Positions 8,627 through 15,069 of a stretch of DNA of 25,307 bases are shown here, piece by piece (the first letter of the stretch is position 1; each line of letters begins with the position of its first letter). The position numbers were made by a program, and so were the translations under genes. The stretch comes from a virus. Location of the stretch: positions 1 through 25,307 of IMG/VR virus record IMGVR_UViG_3300026512_000055, one strand, 5' to 3'. The notes under the pieces are model-generated. The model saw nothing but the letters and a program-made list of their open reading frames with translations. It was not told where the DNA came from and did not search any database.

Positions 8627-9373
8627 TTATTTTAACCAAGTATCAGGGAAAAATCCTGGTATTTCATCAAATTCAAAAACTTGTTTATTATTACAATGTG
8701 GACATTCCACTTCTTTTTTATTAAGTAATGTAAATGTTTGGTTTAAAAATGCTTCAAAAATATCATCAAATTCATCAATATCCATTTCTTCATAATAATT
8801 AATAACTTCATCAAAAGTCATACTTTGATTACCGTTAATACTTACAGTATGAAATGCAATTTCATTAATATCATCGCCAAGTTCTTTATTTTCATTATAA
8901 AATTTAGCATTAGGGATATTTCCAAACATTATACCTTTATACTCTTTCCATTCACTGTAATGAAAGGAATTGACATCATCAATATTTAGTGTAAGATTTA
9001 CTTTTTCTTCACATTCGTCACAAATATATTCAAATTTTACTTTATCAGATATACTATGTTTTCTTATTGTTACTAAAATATATTGTATTTCGTCTTGTGT
9101 AAGTGCAACATTCTTGTTTTCTAAACAGTTCATAACCAATGCTTTCATTATTGCATTATCTAAATTTTCATCAGATTGTATTGCTTTTTTAAAATTTTTT
9201 CTGTCTTTAGCTTTCCATTTTCTTGCAAATACTGATTTATGCCCTAAATTAATTTCAAAAAACTCTGTTTTTACAGAAGTATTTTGAACTGTTTGTGTAT
9301 TAACTGAAGGCATTTGTACTGTACCTCTTGACTTAATTTCGTTGTTTGTGTTTTGATTACTTTGAATACTCAT
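8627..9373 (-). CDS. Baseplate hub assembly protein, gp51/gp26-like, zinc-ribbon
   Basis: A 248-aa protein, about the length of T4 gp51 (249 aa). It has CxxC pairs in YICDECEEKVNLTL (about residue 127) and VECPHCNNKQVFEF (about residue 223), separated by an acidic helical region, and ends in IPGFFPDTWLK. The conserved C-terminal zinc knuckle and FEFD motif are typical of gp26/gp51-like proteins. The first 35 residues are low-complexity and rich in Asn, Gln, Ser and Thr. It is the second gene of the late tail operon, with ATG at 9371-9373, and is followed in the same frame by its probable paralogue. Confidence 0.65.
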   Translation of the reverse strand: MSIQSNQNTNNEIKSRGTVQMPSVNTQTVQNTSVKTEFFEINLGHKSVFARKWKAKDRKNFKKAIQSDENLDNAIMKALVMNCLENKNVALTQDEIQYILVTIRKHSISDKVKFEYICDECEEKVNLTLNIDDVNSFHYSEWKEYKGIMFGNIPNAKFYNENKELGDDINEIAFHTVSINGNQSMTFDEVINYYEEMDIDEFDDIFEAFLNQTFTLLNKKEVECPHCNNKQVFEFDEIPGFFPDTWLK

Positions 9374-9393
9374 TTCTTTCCTTTGTTTATTTA

Positions 9394-9981
9394 TTATTTT
9401 TCAAATATACCAGTTTTACCTGAATGATTAGTATATTCGCCACCTACTTCTGTTGTATTACAAATAAAGTTTACAGTAAATTCAGCTATTTGATTTTCTG
9501 TATTATGTGAAAATTGTAACTGTGATACAGATTCAATAATAGCAGTAGTTGTTTGAAATACTGGCATAGTGTAAACACCAATATCTTCATCTAATAAGAT
9601 CATCACATTCATTTTTATTTTATCATAATATTGTTCTTTACCTTTAATATATAGTGTTCTAAATGTGTTATAAAGTTTCATTTGATCATAATCTCTAAAT
9701 GTCATAGAAAACCTATATATTTCGTCTCTACCTTGATGAAATCTCCACTCATATGACACATATTGCATTACATTTGCATTTGCATAATTTGGTGTAGTTA
9801 AACTTATTAATGAAGAATTTAAATCGTCTGGTTCAATATCATACCATCCACACATTTTAGCAAAATCTTGAGGACCTGTTCCGCCATTTGTAGGAGCGTC
9901 AAACATTATGTAAATAGAATAATTATTAATTTTTGTCCATTTTTTATTTTGGATTATATTAACTGCATCAGATATTTTCAA
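9394..9981 (-). CDS. Tail-tube-fold baseplate protein, gp54-like
   Basis: First gene of the tail/baseplate operon, 195 aa, starting at a TTG (9979-9981) with AAGGAG 6 nt upstream; no ATG fits. The region YVSYEWRFHQGRDEIYRFSM, then TFRDYDQMKLYNTFRTLYIK, then SQLQFSHNTENQIAEFTVNF, follows the strand-helix-strand pattern of tail-tube and tube-initiator proteins. In T4, gp54 (320 aa) initiates the tube on the baseplate and is a relative of gp19 and gp48. Because clear gp48 and gp19 candidates already exist nearby, gp54 is the best role, but a third minor tube protein is possible. It is notably short for gp54. Confidence 0.55.
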   Translation of the reverse strand: MKISDAVNIIQNKKWTKINNYSIYIMFDAPTNGGTGPQDFAKMCGWYDIEPDDLNSSLISLTTPNYANANVMQYVSYEWRFHQGRDEIYRFSMTFRDYDQMKLYNTFRTLYIKGKEQYYDKIKMNVMILLDEDIGVYTMPVFQTTTAIIESVSQLQFSHNTENQIAEFTVNFICNTTEVGGEYTNHSGKTGIFEK

Positions 9982-9992
9982 ATGTATCTCCT

Positions 9993-10018
9993 TTTTTAGT
10001 ATTTATAAATACTAAAAA
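9993..10018. promoter_or_regulatory. 26-bp palindrome with divergent late promoters
   Basis: A perfect 26-bp palindrome centred on TATTTATAAATA. The plus strand carries TATAAATA at 10004-10011 and the minus strand carries it over 10000-10007, so two late -10 octamers share four bases. The minus promoter should drive the tail/baseplate operon and the plus promoter the tail-tube genes. Start sites would be close to the ribosome sites, giving very short leaders (about a dozen bases for the plus gene). RNA polymerase could not occupy both directions at once. Confidence 0.75.
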
Positions 10019-10029
10019 GAAGGTATTAT

Positions 10030-10800
10030 ATGAGTGATGTTGTACAAAATTTACTTAATAATGTATTACAAGATGGTGCAAGACCATCAAAATTTCGATG
10101 TGAAGTAACATTACCTACAGTATTTGAAAAAAGTGAACAAAATCTTGATGTTATTTGTAAATCTGCTATATTTCCTACTAAAACAAATGACATTATTATG
10201 GTTAAATATAAAGGTAGAAATGTACCAGTACCAGGTCAAGAACGATTTGGGCATACTTTAGATTTAACATTTTATGCAGATGCCAAACATAAATACAGAT
10301 CAATGTTTTACGAATGGGCACAAGCATTAAATTTTGAAAATTATTCAGAAAATAAAACACTAGAATTGGCAGCATTACAATCAAAAATAAATAATGAAGG
10401 ATTAGGTGCGTACAAAACAAATATTATATTAACTCAATTAAATTTTGAAGGTGATTTAGACGAAGTTTCGTATAACTTTTATAATGTATTTCCTAGAGAA
10501 GTTGGTCAAATAAATATGGGGTCTGAAACCATATCAACAATAAGTGAATTTAGTGTAACATTTTCGTATTCACATTTTGATATTGTAAAGAAGAAAGAGG
10601 GTATTAATGCTGATAATATTGCTAATGCAATTCTTGGAAAAATACAAGATACTGCAAATAGTGCTGTTAATAAAGCAATGGGTTATATATCAGATAGTAC
10701 TGCAGGTAAGTATATTAACGAAAAAGCAGCAGCAAGTTCAGCTAAAATACAAGATGCTGGTAAAACAGTTGGTACTTCAATAGATGAATTTTTAGGATAA
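10030..10800 (+). CDS. 19: Tail tube protein, gp19-like (copy A)
   Basis: Subunit of the inner tail tube through which DNA passes. The pattern RPSKFRCEVTLP, then VICKSAIFPTKTND, then GRNVPVPGQERFGHTLDLTF and YEWAQAL, then YNVFPREVGQINMGSE and ISEFSVTFSYSHF follows T4 gp19 (CKATALP, NRKINVAGDRTFDDW, LWPTNVGELQLD). At 256 aa it is longer than T4 gp19 (163 aa) because of an insertion around residues 95-125 and an Ala/Lys-rich helical C-terminal tail of about 60 residues. An AAGAAGG ribosome site precedes the ATG. A tail-tube paralogue follows after 4 bases. Expressed from the plus-strand late promoter at 10004-10011. Confidence 0.82.
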   Translation: MSDVVQNLLNNVLQDGARPSKFRCEVTLPTVFEKSEQNLDVICKSAIFPTKTNDIIMVKYKGRNVPVPGQERFGHTLDLTFYADAKHKYRSMFYEWAQALNFENYSENKTLELAALQSKINNEGLGAYKTNIILTQLNFEGDLDEVSYNFYNVFPREVGQINMGSETISTISEFSVTFSYSHFDIVKKKEGINADNIANAILGKIQDTANSAVNKAMGYISDSTAGKYINEKAAASSAKIQDAGKTVGTSIDEFLG

Positions 10801-10804
10801 TAAC

Positions 10805-11536
10805 ATGAATTTTACAATTAGCGACTTAAAGAAGAACCTAGGACCGGGTTTAGGCTTAAGAAAATCAAAGTACTTATTAGAAATACCAGTTCCAGGAAGT
10901 GATGGTAAAAAATTAAATATACTTTGTAGAAGTACATCATTACCAGAACGAACAATATCAACAACACCTATATTTCACTTAGGTAGAAAATATAATGTTA
11001 GAGCAGAAACAACATTTGCTGGTACATATTCTGTATCATTTGTAGACGATAGTAATATGAGTATTCGTGAAATATTTGATAATTGGTTATCACTTGTAGA
11101 CCAAACAAAACCAAAAGGTGATGGACTTCTTGGAAAATTAGGTGATAATGTAGGAAAATTAACAGAAACAGTTGACGGACTTATTAAAGCGGCTAATACA
11201 TTAAAAACATCATTTGAAACAGATGGTGGTATGTCATTTTTACTTAACGCATTTGACGGCAATTCTGGTCATCCTATATACCAAACAGATATTAATATAT
11301 GGCAATTAGGAAATACTGGTAAAAAAGTGTATGGGTATAAATTACAAAATGCATATCCGACTACAATAGGAACGGTAGAATTGGATGATGGTGATACTTC
11401 TACTATGTCCGAGTTTAGTATAGATTTTACATATTCAGAATTCATTCCTATTAAAAATGATAATTCCGGATTAATTGGGAGCATTCTTGGTAACACTGAT
11501 TCTGATATTATTTCTGGTGTTAGTAATTTATTTTAA
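10805..11536 (+). CDS. Tail tube protein paralogue, gp19-like (copy B)
   Basis: A second gp19-family protein, 243 aa, starting 4 bases after copy A. It has the same pattern: KSKYLLEIPVPG, LCRSTSLPERTIS, GRKYNVRAETTFAGTYSVSF with FDNWLSLVD, then LQNAYPTTIGTVELDDGD and TMSEFSIDFTYSEF. A helical, Gly/Lys/Thr-rich insertion (about residues 95-140) replaces the loop before the second sheet, and the C-terminus is short. It has diverged far from copy A. One copy may form the bulk of the tube and the other the tip, the tail end, or a neck ring; the sequence does not tell which. Confidence 0.8.
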   Translation: MNFTISDLKKNLGPGLGLRKSKYLLEIPVPGSDGKKLNILCRSTSLPERTISTTPIFHLGRKYNVRAETTFAGTYSVSFVDDSNMSIREIFDNWLSLVDQTKPKGDGLLGKLGDNVGKLTETVDGLIKAANTLKTSFETDGGMSFLLNAFDGNSGHPIYQTDINIWQLGNTGKKVYGYKLQNAYPTTIGTVELDDGDTSTMSEFSIDFTYSEFIPIKNDNSGLIGSILGNTDSDIISGVSNLF

Positions 11537-11553
11537 AATTTTAAAGGATTAAT

Positions 11554-12033
11554 ATGGGTTATCGTAATAAAAAAGGATGGTATAAACTTAAAAATTTAGA
11601 TAAGTTTGTACCATCACATGATGATTATATGAAAAGTTTTAACGAATCAACAGGTTCTGTTGAGTATAAGAGCGGTTTAGAGCTAAAAGCCTTTCAATTT
11701 TGCGACATTAACCCAAAGATTAAATCTTGGGCTTGTGAACCGTTTGCAATAAAATATGTAAAACCAACAGATAATAAAATTCATAGATATTTTCCTGATT
11801 TACTTGTTACTTTTGAAACCGGACAAACATTTTTAATAGAAATTAAATCTAGCAGCGAAACTGTACCACCAAAAAAACCTAAAAAAATATCAATTAAATC
11901 TGAGAAAAATTATAAAAAAGCACTTACGACATACGCAATAAATTCAGCTAAATGGAAGGAAGCTGGTAAATTTTGTGAAGAAAAAGAAATTAAATTTATT
12001 TTTTTGACTGAATTGCAACTAAATTCTAAATAA
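11554..12033 (+). CDS. 4: Head completion nuclease-fold protein, gp4-like
   Basis: T4 gp4 (also called gp50/gp65, 150 aa) finishes DNA-filled heads before tail joining and has a TnsA-like endonuclease fold. Here the 159-aa protein keeps the core: E43 in SGLELKAFQFC, then SWACEPFAIKYV, then HRYFPDLLV with D82, and FLIEIKSS with E96 and K98. That is the E...PD...ExK nuclease signature. GxYRNKKGWYKLKNxDKFVP at the start is also typical. AAAGGA precedes the ATG at 11554. It follows the tail-tube genes in the same plus-strand block. Confidence 0.78.
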   Translation: MGYRNKKGWYKLKNLDKFVPSHDDYMKSFNESTGSVEYKSGLELKAFQFCDINPKIKSWACEPFAIKYVKPTDNKIHRYFPDLLVTFETGQTFLIEIKSSSETVPPKKPKKISIKSEKNYKKALTTYAINSAKWKEAGKFCEEKEIKFIFLTELQLNSK

Positions 12034-12045
12034 TAAAAAGGTATT

Positions 12046-12053
12046 TATAAATA
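12046..12053 (+). promoter_or_regulatory. T4-type late promoter
   Basis: TATAAATA followed by CTATAAA, very close to the extended T4 late consensus (TATAAATACTATT), 23 bases before the next gene. It lies in a 14-bp palindrome (12041-12054), so the minus strand also carries TATAAATA at 12042-12049. Minus-strand transcripts from there would be antisense to gp4 and the tail-tube genes. Confidence 0.65.
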
Positions 12054-12076
12054 CTATAAATTATAATGAGGTGTGT

Positions 12077-12568
12077 ATGAAAGTCACTAAACAAGAAATT
12101 AGAAGAATATTTGAAAAATTAGATAAAGAATTGCACGAACTACAATTTCAACAAAACACATCTACTTTAATACAAATTAGTGCAGATTTTAAAGATATTA
12201 AAGAAGTAATACAATATTTTGAAAATAGCATAGATAGTCTTAAAACTCAAAATGAAGCATTTAAAGAAATTTTAAAAGAATCTGTTCGTGAAATGTGTAT
12301 TATTAAAGAGAAGATGTTAGACGGTATTATATCGAGAGATGAATTAATGAAGGAACTAAATGAATTATCACATAAAGTATTAACAGAGCAGCATACGGAA
12401 ACAGCAATACATATTAAAGTTAAAAAATATTTAAATAATGCTATATCTCCTAAAATGCTTATTGTTGCTATTGCTATTATTTTACTAATATCATCACTTA
12501 CTTATAATCCTGAAGTAACTAAAGAAGTTTTGCATGAAATATCACCTATTATTAAAAAAGTAAAATAA
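12077..12568 (+). CDS. Late coiled-coil protein with C-terminal membrane anchor
   Basis: I do not recognise a family. The ATG at 12077 follows GAGG at the right distance; a GTG two codons earlier is less likely. The 163-aa protein is mostly charged alpha-helix to residue about 118 (LDKELHELQFQQNTS, DIKEVIQYFENSIDSL). It then has one hydrophobic segment at about 127-143 (MLIVAIAIILLISSLTY) and a 20-residue tail. No signal peptide is present, so the large domain is probably cytoplasmic with a C-terminal anchor. It has its own strong late promoter and ends at a convergent hairpin. A lysis or head-tail assembly function is possible but unproven. Confidence 0.75.
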   Translation: MKVTKQEIRRIFEKLDKELHELQFQQNTSTLIQISADFKDIKEVIQYFENSIDSLKTQNEAFKEILKESVREMCIIKEKMLDGIISRDELMKELNELSHKVLTEQHTETAIHIKVKKYLNNAISPKMLIVAIAIILLISSLTYNPEVTKEVLHEISPIIKKVK

Positions 12569-12587
12569 TTGTAGTTTATATTATTTT
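12562..12587. terminator. Bidirectional hairpin between convergent genes
   Basis: AAAATAAT (12562-12569) inverted as ATTATTTT (12580-12587), loop 10 bases. T-runs follow the stem on the plus strand and A/T tracts flank it on both sides. It spans the stop codons of the plus gene ending at 12568 and the minus gene ending at 12581, so it may terminate transcription from both sides. Confidence 0.5.
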
Positions 12588-12775
12588 TTTAACTGCTCTT
12601 TAAGTTTTTTCTTTTCTGATTTAATATAAAGATAATGTTCTAAAGTAATTAAATAAGAACTAGGAACATTATATTCTTCACCTTTAGCGTTTTTAATTTT
12701 AGTCATATTATCAATAACTTCAATAACTTCTAATTTTTCTTTAGTGTCTTTTATTAATACATATTCTTTAGCCAT
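12581..12775 (-). CDS. Hypothetical protein, 64 aa
   Basis: Short basic protein with a beta-like start (EYVLIKDTKEKLEVIEVID) and a lysine-rich helical end (SEKKKLKEQLKK). It begins directly after the gp14 stop with no gap and is the last gene of that operon. No family recognised. The compact gene order and clean reading frame support a real gene. Confidence 0.6.
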   Translation of the reverse strand: MAKEYVLIKDTKEKLEVIEVIDNMTKIKNAKGEEYNVPSSYLITLEHYLYIKSEKKKLKEQLKK

Positions 12776-13489
12776 TTAAAATCTCCCAAATACATCATCT
12801 GCTGGGGGTACAACAATTTTTTCTGTATCTTTATCTATTTGAACCTTTGCTTCGTCTTCTACTGTATTATGATTATTTGTAAGTTCGTTGAAGTAGGAAT
12901 CTAATTCTTTGTAACTACCAATAGTTTCAGTGTCTTCGTCATTAATAGATTCCAGATCATCTGTAAGTTTAACATCATATGTTTTCATAGTAAGTTTGTA
13001 AACATTTTTAGTATCTTGTTCCGTAAATAAATTATTGATTCCTGGCACCATAAACTCTACATTTGTTATCTCCATAACTCTATTACTAGGTAAAATAACT
13101 AAATTAGATTGAAGTCTTTTGATAGGACTAAATGAGTCAACAACATATTCTTCATCTTCAACACCTTCTTCATCAAATTTTTCCTCAAATACTTTATCAA
13201 TAACTTTTCTGGATACGAACATATTAATACTTTCAACATTTAGCATACCAAATTCAGAAAAGTTAATTCCAATATCATCATAAGTATCACTATTTTCCGG
13301 TAGCATAGGAATTAAAAATGTGTCTTCTTTATTTGTTTTTATACTTTGATAATCGCCAAAACAACTTTTGTCGTAATTAATTTTTTCTGTTAAAAGTAAT
13401 TTACACTTAATACCATATAAATTAATAAGTTCAGCTGTTTGAGAAGAGAACATTTTATATTCGTTTCTATTTGTATAATTAAAATTCAA
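12776..13489 (-). CDS. 14: Neck/head-tail connector protein, gp14-like
   Basis: T4 gp14 (256 aa) forms part of the neck with gp13. This 237-aa protein shares its layout: LINLYGIKCKLLLTEKIN (T4: IQMRGVECYYVPREYVS), FGDYQS, INFSEFGMLNVESINMFVSR (T4: FSNFGMQVQDEVTLSIN), then LPSNRVMEITNVEFMVPGIN (T4: [20 protein letters not shown]) and YKLTMKTYD, and a polar, acidic C-terminal tail ending DDVFGRF. The similarity is in pattern rather than identity. The start is a TTG at 13487-13489, preceded by AAGAGG; the first in-frame ATG is 12 codons later. Late promoter TATAAATAG is 19 bases upstream. Confidence 0.7.
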   Translation of the reverse strand: MNFNYTNRNEYKMFSSQTAELINLYGIKCKLLLTEKINYDKSCFGDYQSIKTNKEDTFLIPMLPENSDTYDDIGINFSEFGMLNVESINMFVSRKVIDKVFEEKFDEEGVEDEEYVVDSFSPIKRLQSNLVILPSNRVMEITNVEFMVPGINNLFTEQDTKNVYKLTMKTYDVKLTDDLESINDEDTETIGSYKELDSYFNELTNNHNTVEDEAKVQIDKDTEKIVVPPADDVFGRF

Positions 13490-13507
13490 GTGTACCTCTT
13501 TTTTAAC

Positions 13508-13515
13508 TATTTATA
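13508..13515 (-). promoter_or_regulatory. T4-type late promoter for gp14
   Basis: Minus strand reads TATAAATA followed by G, immediately upstream of the gp14 ribosome site AAGAGG. The only gap in this operon, between gp16 and gp14, holds it. Confidence 0.6.
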
Positions 13516-13536
13516 GTATAGAAAAGTGTTAAACTT

Positions 13537-14040
13537 TTAGTTATTATCGGCATTTTTCATTCGTTCAATAAGATCTACCGTTGAAATATCTTCGATAATA
13601 TTAACTGTATTATTAATTGTATCAGGTGTATCCTGGTTGTTTATTTTCTTAATATTTAGTAGTACAGTAGAAAAATCTTTATATAATTGTGAATAAGTTT
13701 TTACACCATTAAGAACAGCAGTGGTAAGTTCTGCAAATGCAATAGTATTTCCTGATTTTTTATCGCCCTCTGCAAGTAATAAATCTTGTGTTGCCATTTC
13801 AAGAACTTTTCTACCATAAACAATAGATTCTTTAAGTGTTTGTCTTGAAAATGAAAAATCTTCTGACATTGTTTGTAAACTCATAACATCAACTGGATTA
13901 TACTCTTGTTTATTTTTAACTATTTCTTGCACACTTGAATCTAAAGTTGTTTGAATATCAGTGCCAATAAGTGCTTCGGCAGCATCAAATTTAGCACTAA
14001 TAGCATTAATTTTGTCTGCTGCTGAGGTTGCTTTTGACAT
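13537..14040 (-). CDS. 16: Terminase small subunit, gp16-like
   Basis: Small terminase recognises DNA and regulates the packaging motor. The 167-aa length matches T4 gp16 (164 aa). The central helical hairpin, MSEDFSFSRQTLKESIVYGR then VLEMATQDLLLAE, then TAVLNGVKTYSQLYKDFSTV, follows gp16 ([21 protein letters not shown], then TTTNREILKLHKDM). The N-terminal helix and the C-terminal segment NNTVNIIEDISTVDLIERMK also match the family layout. The large terminase gp17 is not in this window. It follows the GroES-like gene with one base between. Confidence 0.65.
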   Translation of the reverse strand: MSKATSAADKINAISAKFDAAEALIGTDIQTTLDSSVQEIVKNKQEYNPVDVMSLQTMSEDFSFSRQTLKESIVYGRKVLEMATQDLLLAEGDKKSGNTIAFAELTTAVLNGVKTYSQLYKDFSTVLLNIKKINNQDTPDTINNTVNIIEDISTVDLIERMKNADNN

Positions 14041-14041
14041 A

Positions 14042-14356
14042 TTAATCTGCTTTAACTGTTCCGATAATTGACTTTTCTTGTAATACTAGAAACATTCCGT
14101 CTTCTAGTATTACATCAATACCGTCTTGTTCTGCCCACATAATTGTAGTTCCTACTATACTCTGATCTAAGTCTACACCAACTGCTATTACTTTTCCAAG
14201 AGTCGGACGGTCTACTACTGAAGTATTTTGCTCCATTTCTAAAACAATTCCTGTTTCTGCTGTAACTTCGCCTTTTGGTAATTCTCTAGGCTGAACTATG
14301 ATTAGGTCCTTTGCTGGTACAAAATATTTACTTGGTACATCTGTATGTGTTATCAT
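14042..14356 (-). CDS. GroES-like co-chaperonin (gp31 functional analogue)
   Basis: The 104-aa protein has the GroES layout: KDLIIVQPRELP, the mobile loop region (residues about 26-45, GEVTAETGIVLEM), then LGKVIAVGVDLDQSIVGTTI and ILEDGMFLVLQEKSIIGTV, matching GroES GKVIAVG ... VGD ... YLVLxExDILG. T4 gp31 (111 aa) replaces host GroES so GroEL can fold the major capsid protein. Here the sequence looks closer to bacterial GroES than to gp31, which suggests it was acquired from a host. It sits between two small ORFs and small terminase in a late operon. Confidence 0.75.
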   Translation of the reverse strand: MITHTDVPSKYFVPAKDLIIVQPRELPKGEVTAETGIVLEMEQNTSVVDRPTLGKVIAVGVDLDQSIVGTTIMWAEQDGIDVILEDGMFLVLQEKSIIGTVKAD

Positions 14357-14376
14357 TTTTATCCTTTGTTTTGTGT

Positions 14377-14556
14377 TTATTTTAAGAAGTCTTCAGGACT
14401 TTCTTTTTTAATTATATTAGAAATTTTTTCTTTTGCTGCTGTAATTTTATAATTACATACATTAATAAAAGTATCATCATCATCTAATTTTTCAATTATT
14501 TGGTTCCATTTACTTATATTTGTTCTTAAATACTCGACAATTTGTTTAGGTGTCAT
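14377..14556 (-). CDS. Hypothetical protein, 59 aa
   Basis: Starts at ATG 14554-14556, directly abutting the stop of the upstream 64-aa gene, and ends with TAA at 14377-14379. The helical protein (MTPKQIVEYLRTNISKWNQI, then DDDDTF, then KEKISNIIKKESPEDFLK) has an acidic patch. No family recognised. Gene packing between two same-strand genes supports it. Confidence 0.6.
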   Translation of the reverse strand: MTPKQIVEYLRTNISKWNQIIEKLDDDDTFINVCNYKITAAKEKISNIIKKESPEDFLK

Positions 14557-14751
14557 TTATGAAAATACTTTACCATTAACTAAATCGGGTATTCTAGGAT
14601 TATATTGTGCATTTCTCGGCAATTCGAATTCCGTAACATTAATATCTACTAATTCAACTTTTTCTTTTTTTGGTTTAGATAGAGTTATAAATTTATTTAT
14701 CTCTTTAGATATTATATACTTACTTACTTTATTTTTTATATATTTTAACAC
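14557..14751 (-). CDS. Hypothetical protein, 64 aa, GTG start
   Basis: Starts at GTG (14749-14751) with AAAGGG 7 nt upstream; no ATG fits. The first half is basic and helical (LKYIKNKVSKYIISKEINKF), the second half acidic and Pro-containing, ending RIPDLVNGKVFS. No family recognised. First gene behind the late promoter at 14784-14791, in the GroES/terminase operon. Confidence 0.6.
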   Translation of the reverse strand: MLKYIKNKVSKYIISKEINKFITLSKPKKEKVELVDINVTEFELPRNAQYNPRIPDLVNGKVFS

Positions 14752-14783
14752 TTATACACCCTTTATGTTGATTGATTATAATT

Positions 14784-14791
14784 TATTTATA
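14784..14791 (-). promoter_or_regulatory. T4-type late promoter for the GroES/gp16 operon
   Basis: Minus strand reads TATAAATA then AATT, 33 bases before the GTG of the 64-aa gene. It lies in the gap between the two-helix membrane gene and this operon. Confidence 0.6.
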
Positions 14792-14802
14792 ATTACGGTT
14801 AT

Positions 14803-15069
14803 CTACAATTTTCTATCAGATACTCTTGGTTCTAAATTATTTACAATATTTTCGATATCAGCTTCAACATTATCCGTTTTATGTGACTTAAAAATATACT
14901 TATCGATTTCCCAAAAAATAATTGACCCTATTGCTTGACCCATCATAAGATTTAACCATAGTGGAAGATGTGCTGCTAACACCAACATAAATGGTAACAT
15001 CACCCATGCACTGATTTGCCATCTAATAAAGTAAACACCAAATTTCTTTGATATTAAATCTTTATACAT
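14803..15069 (-). CDS. Two-helix membrane protein, 88 aa
   Basis: Two hydrophobic segments: residues about 14-34 (FIRWQISAWVMLPFMLVLAA) and about 37-56 (LWLNLMMGQAIGSIIFWEID). A charged soluble tail of about 30 residues follows. The layout RWQ(L/I)S near helix one and IGxxIFWxxDxxIF in helix two recalls a small membrane protein type seen in many phages, function unknown; I state this from memory of the pattern. Its start lies within the last codons of the MBL-fold gene (8-base overlap), so they are probably coupled. Confidence 0.75.
   Translation of the reverse strand: MYKDLISKKFGVYFIRWQISAWVMLPFMLVLAAHLPLWLNLMMGQAIGSIIFWEIDKYIFKSHKTDNVEADIENIVNNLEPRVSDRKL

Noticed and set aside
8621-8635. 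Programmed frameshift between the two zinc-ribbon genes
   Set aside because: The two genes are already in the same frame with a stop between, so a frameshift would not join them. Only stop read-through could.
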